Assembly (NCBI GenBank): GCA_025602905.1
Contig: JAHLKI010000020.1
Span: forward strand, 248,001 to 312,000
DNA: 64,000 bases
Direction: 5' to 3'
Source of the DNA: Phlyctochytrium arcticum
Lineage: Eukaryota > Chytridiomycota > Chytridiomycetes > Chytridiales > Chytridiaceae
Shown: in pieces, positions 59,607-64,000 of the stretch
How positions within the stretch are numbered: the first letter of the stretch is position 1
Layout of the letters: the number at the start of each line of letters is the position of its first letter
Notes under the pieces: generated by a model
The model's database searches: none
Told to the model about the DNA's origin: nothing
Seen by the model: the letters and a program-made list of their open reading frames with translations, nothing else
Translations under genes and position numbers: made by a program

Positions 59607-62074
59607 ATGACGGCCGTCTCTGTCGACTTTCTGCCTAGTAGCAGCAGCAGTACCGGTTCGGCAGACCACCACAACCACCACCACCACAATCCTCACGCGC
59701 CCCCGCCGCATTCCTCACCTTCCTCCAACAGCAACCACCACCAGCAGCATCACCAACAACAACCTCCAAGCCGAACACCCAGCCAGCAGCAGCCGCAGCA
59801 GCAGGAACAGCCTCACTTTGAGCCAAAGTATGAACCGCACTCTTCTAGTCCTCCGCAGCAGCATAGTCAAGTGCAACCCCATTCCCCCCATCACCACATC
59901 AAACAGTCGCCCGACCACCGTCATCAACATCAACACAATCACCAACAGCAACAGCAGCAAGGGCAGCAAGCAGAGGCGTCTTCGCCAAGAAACATGCAGC
60001 ATCGCCCACATCTGCACCCCCCACCATATCCCTCGGGCAACCCCTCCCATCAACAAGGCTCTCACTCTCCCCCTCACTCCTTGTAAGTTCTCTATAACAT
60101 TCTCCAAAAAATGTGTGACAGAGTAGCTCACAAAATTACCACAGGTCACCGCAATATGCCAATACTCCAGGTCTCCCCCCACCAGGGTCGCCTCCATCGC
60201 ATGGCCCTGGCATGTCCATTCCCCCACCCCAGAATGGCGAAGACTACCCTCGGAAATTGTCGATTGATACCAGTATGACGCGTGGAGGGTCCTATGATGC
60301 GATGGCTGCGAGCAGCGCGCATGTTGGGCACCATCCCGGTGGTCCGGTTTCTGCTGGCGCCGCTGGTGCCGGTAGCGCTCCCGTCTCGTCTTACTATCCT
60401 TTACCGGGTATGGGCTCCCCCCCGCGTCGACGCCGGGGTGACCACATGCCCCAAGCTGGCCCCTTTCCCGTCAGCGTAGGCCCATTTTTCAAACCCACCA
60501 AACAAAACTACAATATTTACAGTATGGACCGAGCCCACCTCTACACTCTGCGCATTGTACCCAAAGTCGATCGTGGATTCTTTTTGGCCGATAACGACTG
60601 GACTTGTTACCGGCGCAATTATTTCCAAGTCTCGAGCGCGTTTACTGCGACCAATCAGCATAATCAGGAAGTAGATCTGCCTTGCATTATGGAAATGAAC
60701 AACCAATTGTACTCGGTGACGGGTTTTGCTCTGGGTATTTCGGCGCGGGTCGCCAATGGTGAGAAACGCATTGATCTGGTTCAGCACACACCCAAGCGTG
60801 ATAAAGGCCCTCAACTCGTCCCTCAACCCAAGACGGTTCGCTCCGGTGGGAATCCCCACCAGTACAATGGAATTGGTACCAACCAACTTGTCGCGACTTT
60901 TGAGCGTTTACAATTCAAGACGGCTACAGCCAACAATGGCAAGCGACGTGCAGCTCAACAATATTATATCCTGATCATCAATCTGTACGCGCAAACTGAG
61001 GATGGCCAGCAGTACAAAATTGCCGTCACCGAGTCGGCGCCGCTGGTCGTGCGTGGACGAAGTCCAGGACATTACGCTGATGGAAATCTCGACGCGTTGC
61101 GCATCTTTCCCGTTGATATGCACTTCAACCGCCGGGATTTGTACGGGGCCATCACGGCGCCCCTCTCGCCTTATGGTATGACTTCGCCCATGTACTCACC
61201 TGTGACGCCGGGTGGTCCCATGATGGCATCGGCTGCACCGACCATGATGTCTCCGCATGGACATTACCCGCCCCCCCAACATCCTCAACACCCGGGAGGT
61301 CCACCCATGTCGGCCCCTCCCGGCCACAGCCCTGTCGAGTACCAGCACCCGCCACAACATCCTCACCCCCAGCAACAGCAACAGCAGCAACAGCCACCAC
61401 AGCAGCAACAGCAGCAGCAACAACAACAAGGAATGCACCATCGAGCGGCCAGCGGTGACCGGTCCATGCCTCCACCCCAACAACCACAACAACAGTCACA
61501 GCATCCCAACAACAATGCGGCAGTCTGGAGTCGTAACCGTGCTCATTCTTTAGCAGAGTCGGACGCGTCATACACCACTTCAGGGACCAATGCAACTGCA
61601 TCTTCTTACAATTCGATGGACTTTGACCAAATCAACGCCGGCGCTATGGCACCCCCTCGCCATCACCCCCACATTCACCCATCGGAGGGCGGCCCTCCAC
61701 CCCCACCCCCCAACAACACTGGCATGCATTCTCCTCCCTCTCTCTCCCCTACCACACTCCCCTCTTCGTCATCGGGTAACAGCAACACAAACAGTGGCGC
61801 TCCCATCCATGACTTGATCTCCCCCCACCATCCCCATCACCGCCCACCACCACCACCCACTTACGCTTCCTACCCCAATTTTCCTGGCTGGGACCATCCC
61901 TCCGACCCACCCCGGACCCCCATCACCCCCACCACTGAACTCTCGAAAATGATTGGCGGATTCCACATCAATCGTCATCATCAGCAGCAACAACAACAAC
62001 AGGCATCTCACCACCATCATCCTCACCATCAACAACCCCAATCCCCACGTCATCCCAACCCCCATTTCGTCTAA
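59607..62074 (+). CDS. Ndt80/PhoG-family transcription factor
   Basis: DNA-binding regulator of the p53-like Ndt80/Vib-1 family (meiosis, nutrient or development control). Exon 1 (59607-60082) is a His/Gln/Pro-rich activation-type region; exon 2 continues after a 60-nt intron. The Ndt80 domain lies at about 60520-61085: PKVDRGFFLADNDWTCYRRN, LVQHTPKRDKGPQLVPQP, FERLQFKTATANNGKRRAAQ, ESAPLVVRGRSPGHYAD. The rest is again low complexity with poly-Q, poly-P and His-rich tracts, ending HPNPHFV. Only one intron in over 800 residues. Ndt80-domain identity is strong; which of several fungal paralogues it matches is open. Confidence 0.93.
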
Positions 62075-62666
62075 GCATCCACCACACACACACATACACT
62101 GTGCACATCTTCATTTTCCTCTTTGCATCCTCCCCATTTTGTGTCTGCGAGTACGTTTGTCTTTCCCTCACACTTTCTTTTTTGTATTTTCTTTGGTTGC
62201 TAGTTTGACCTTTGTGTTCCCCTTTTGTCTGGTAGTTTAGTTTTTTTCCCATTCCTGTTTTGTTCGTTTTTCTTTGCTTTCGTATGTCTTGTAGTTTTTT
62301 TTTGTGGTTTGGAGAAGGGTATTTTTGATAAATATCTCGTTTTTCTATCATGATCACTTTTTTGCATACTCGTTGTTCTTGGTAGGATGCGCTGGGATGT
62401 TCAGATGAGAACGCTCTTGGCCCTGCGCCACACGTCGTAAGCAGGTCCGCCCGGAGGAGGTGTTATCACCAAACCGCGCTCAACTTTCCCAGACGCCATA
62501 ACACGCATTACCCATTACCTCTCTACATACAAAGCAACCCCCCAACCTCCCCGTCCACACCTTCATGGTCCTCCCATACTCGTAAAAGAACCCACACCAA
62601 TGTATCCGTTCGTATCTGACAGCACTCGCTTTCCGTTTACGACGACAACAACACCGACGGTCAGAT
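62075..62666. promoter_or_regulatory. intergenic region upstream of the RCK kinase
   Basis: About 590 bp. The first part is pyrimidine-rich, consistent with the Ndt80-gene 3' UTR. The second part (from about 62380) should hold the kinase promoter. No specific site was recognised. Confidence 0.45.
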
Positions 62667-64000
62667 ATGAACAAGTACAATATTACCAAGCAGATTGGAG
62701 ATGGGTCCTTTGGGGTCGTGCTCAAAGCCCAGCATGCCGAAACGGGGGAGCTAGTAAGGAAGATTTTTCGGACTTTTGTGCTTGAAAAGAAGTTTAAAAA
62801 CTGGTTTCTTTTTTTTGTACCAGGTGGCCATCAAGAAAATGAAACAAAAGTATTATAATTGGGAGGATGCCATTAATTTACGGGAAGTCAAGGTATGCTA
62901 TAAGAAAAAAAACGATCTGGAAAAAGTAGACATAGTTGAATAACGAATGTATTGATTGCTAGGCATTGGTCAAACTGAGCAACCACCCAAACATTGTCAA
63001 ACTCAAAGAAGTCCTCCGCGAAAACGACGAGCTCTATTTCGTGTTTGAATTCATGGACGGAAACATGTATCAGTTGACCAAACATCGGGACGGGAACCCG
63101 TTTTCGGAGGGGGAAGTCAAATTGTTTATGTGAGTTTTGGACATGTAATCGTTTGTATTTGAGGGGAGGAAGATTGATTTTTGCGTTATTTAGATTTCAG
63201 GTATTACTTGGGTTGGCGCATATGCATAAACATGGGTTTTTTCATCGGGATATGAAGCCTGGTTAGTGTTTGTTTTGAGGGATGGAGAGAGGGGTGATAC
63301 TGATTTTTTCGAAATAGAAAATTTATTGATGGCGAGGGAGACGGTTAAGATTGCGGATTTTGGGCTGGCACGCGAAATTCGGAGTCGGCCGCCTTATACC
63401 GAGTATGTGAGTACTCGATGGTGAGTATTTTGTGCCAATTTTCGGAAAGAAGTTGAGGCCGAATGTTGACCATACGATTAAAGGTACCGAGCACCAGAAA
63501 TCATCCTCCGATCAACGGCATATAATTCGCCGATTGATATATGGGCAGTGGGATGTATCCTCGCGGAGTTGTTTACACTTCGACCTTTATTCCCGGGGGC
63601 CTCGGAAATGGACCAGCTGTTCAAAATTATTGAAATCCTGGGTACGCCCTCTGCCGACATTACAGGTAGTCACGATGGTCAGAGTCATCCGTCCTCGCGG
63701 GAGGGTATCATGGCCGGCGGGACGTGGTTGGAAGGCGTCAAATTGGGTGGGTCGATGAAGATTCGGTTTCCTCAATTGCCGGCTGTCCCATTATCAAGCG
63801 TTATACCCAATGCCCCCGATATACCGCTTCAGTTGATTGCCGATATGTTGCAGTACGATCCCCAGAAACGACCGACTGCGCAACAGTCTTTGCAGAATCC
63901 GTGGTTTGCGGATTTGTGGAGTACGCCGATTGGACAGCGGGCATTGTCTATGCCCAACATTGGCCCGACCCTGGACTTGGTGGAAGAAAAGAAGGATGGG
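62667..64000 (+). CDS. Ime2/MAK (RCK-family) serine/threonine kinase, 3' truncated by window
   Basis: CMGC-group kinase of the ICK/MAK/Ime2 branch, which acts in fungal meiosis and development and in cilium length in ciliated cells. Exons read [20 protein letters not shown] (glycine loop), [20 protein letters not shown] (VAIK lysine, with the KYYSWEE-like RCK signature), [15 protein letters not shown] (catalytic loop), [11 protein letters not shown] (DFG) and [18 protein letters not shown]. The T-x-Y activation loop is [22 protein letters not shown] and [13 protein letters not shown] close the domain. Six short introns were placed by eye. No stop in the window, so the C-terminal tail is missing. 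Confidence 0.93.

Overview
The window is nuclear DNA of a filamentous-type fungus. It has one-gene transcription units on both strands, most genes cut by several short GT-AG introns (about 45-70 nt), and recognisable fungal housekeeping proteins: Ypt7/Rab7, Stm1, Dcp2, fimbrin, Slm1, V-ATPase subunit a, Nab2, and an Ndt80-type regulator beside an Ime2/MAK-type kinase. A clear MED25 gene and a hydroxyacid-oxoacid transhydrogenase gene make a yeast unlikely. An early-diverging (zygomycete- or chytrid-grade) fungus fits best, but I cannot fix the phylum from this sequence alone.

Layout. 0-9 kb: a 5'-truncated LIM-C1-RhoGAP gene, STM1 (-), YPT7/RAB7 (-), and an unrecognised nuclear-type protein (+). 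9-24 kb: a run of minus-strand genes, namely glutamine-rich MED25, a degenerate condensation-domain-like protein, a transcription-type cyclin, and a 1,334-residue intronless gene of unknown function. 24-39 kb: DCP2 (+), a small three-exon gene (-), fimbrin with a 187-residue N-terminal extension (+), a TBC Rab-GAP (+), a mitochondrial-type transhydrogenase (-), and SLM1 (-) with an unusual palindrome-rich intron. 39.7-43.2 kb: a complete Mutator-like (MULE) transposon with 98-bp terminal inverted repeats and an apparently intact spliced transposase. 43.9-52.4 kb: a small GPI-anchored-type secreted protein (+), V-ATPase subunit a (-), an unrecognised disordered protein (+), and the poly(A)-binding protein Nab2/ZC3H14 (-). 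52.4-59.6 kb: a gene-free block of about 7 kb with several families of degenerate tandem repeats. 59.6-64 kb: an Ndt80/PhoG transcription factor followed on the same strand by an Ime2/RCK-family kinase that runs off the window.

How the genes relate. There are no operons and each gene is its own unit. Loose themes are membrane and actin traffic (RhoGAP, Rab7, TBC-GAP, fimbrin, Slm1, V-ATPase), mRNA synthesis and fate (MED25, CTD-kinase-type cyclin, Stm1, Dcp2, Nab2), and the Ndt80-Ime2 pair, which forms one regulatory circuit in other fungi. The most unusual items are the condensation-like protein with a lost active site, the intronless 4-kb unknown gene, the palindromic SLM1 intron, the extended fimbrin and the Ndt80/Ime2 adjacency. 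No tRNA, rRNA, CRISPR array or riboswitch was seen.
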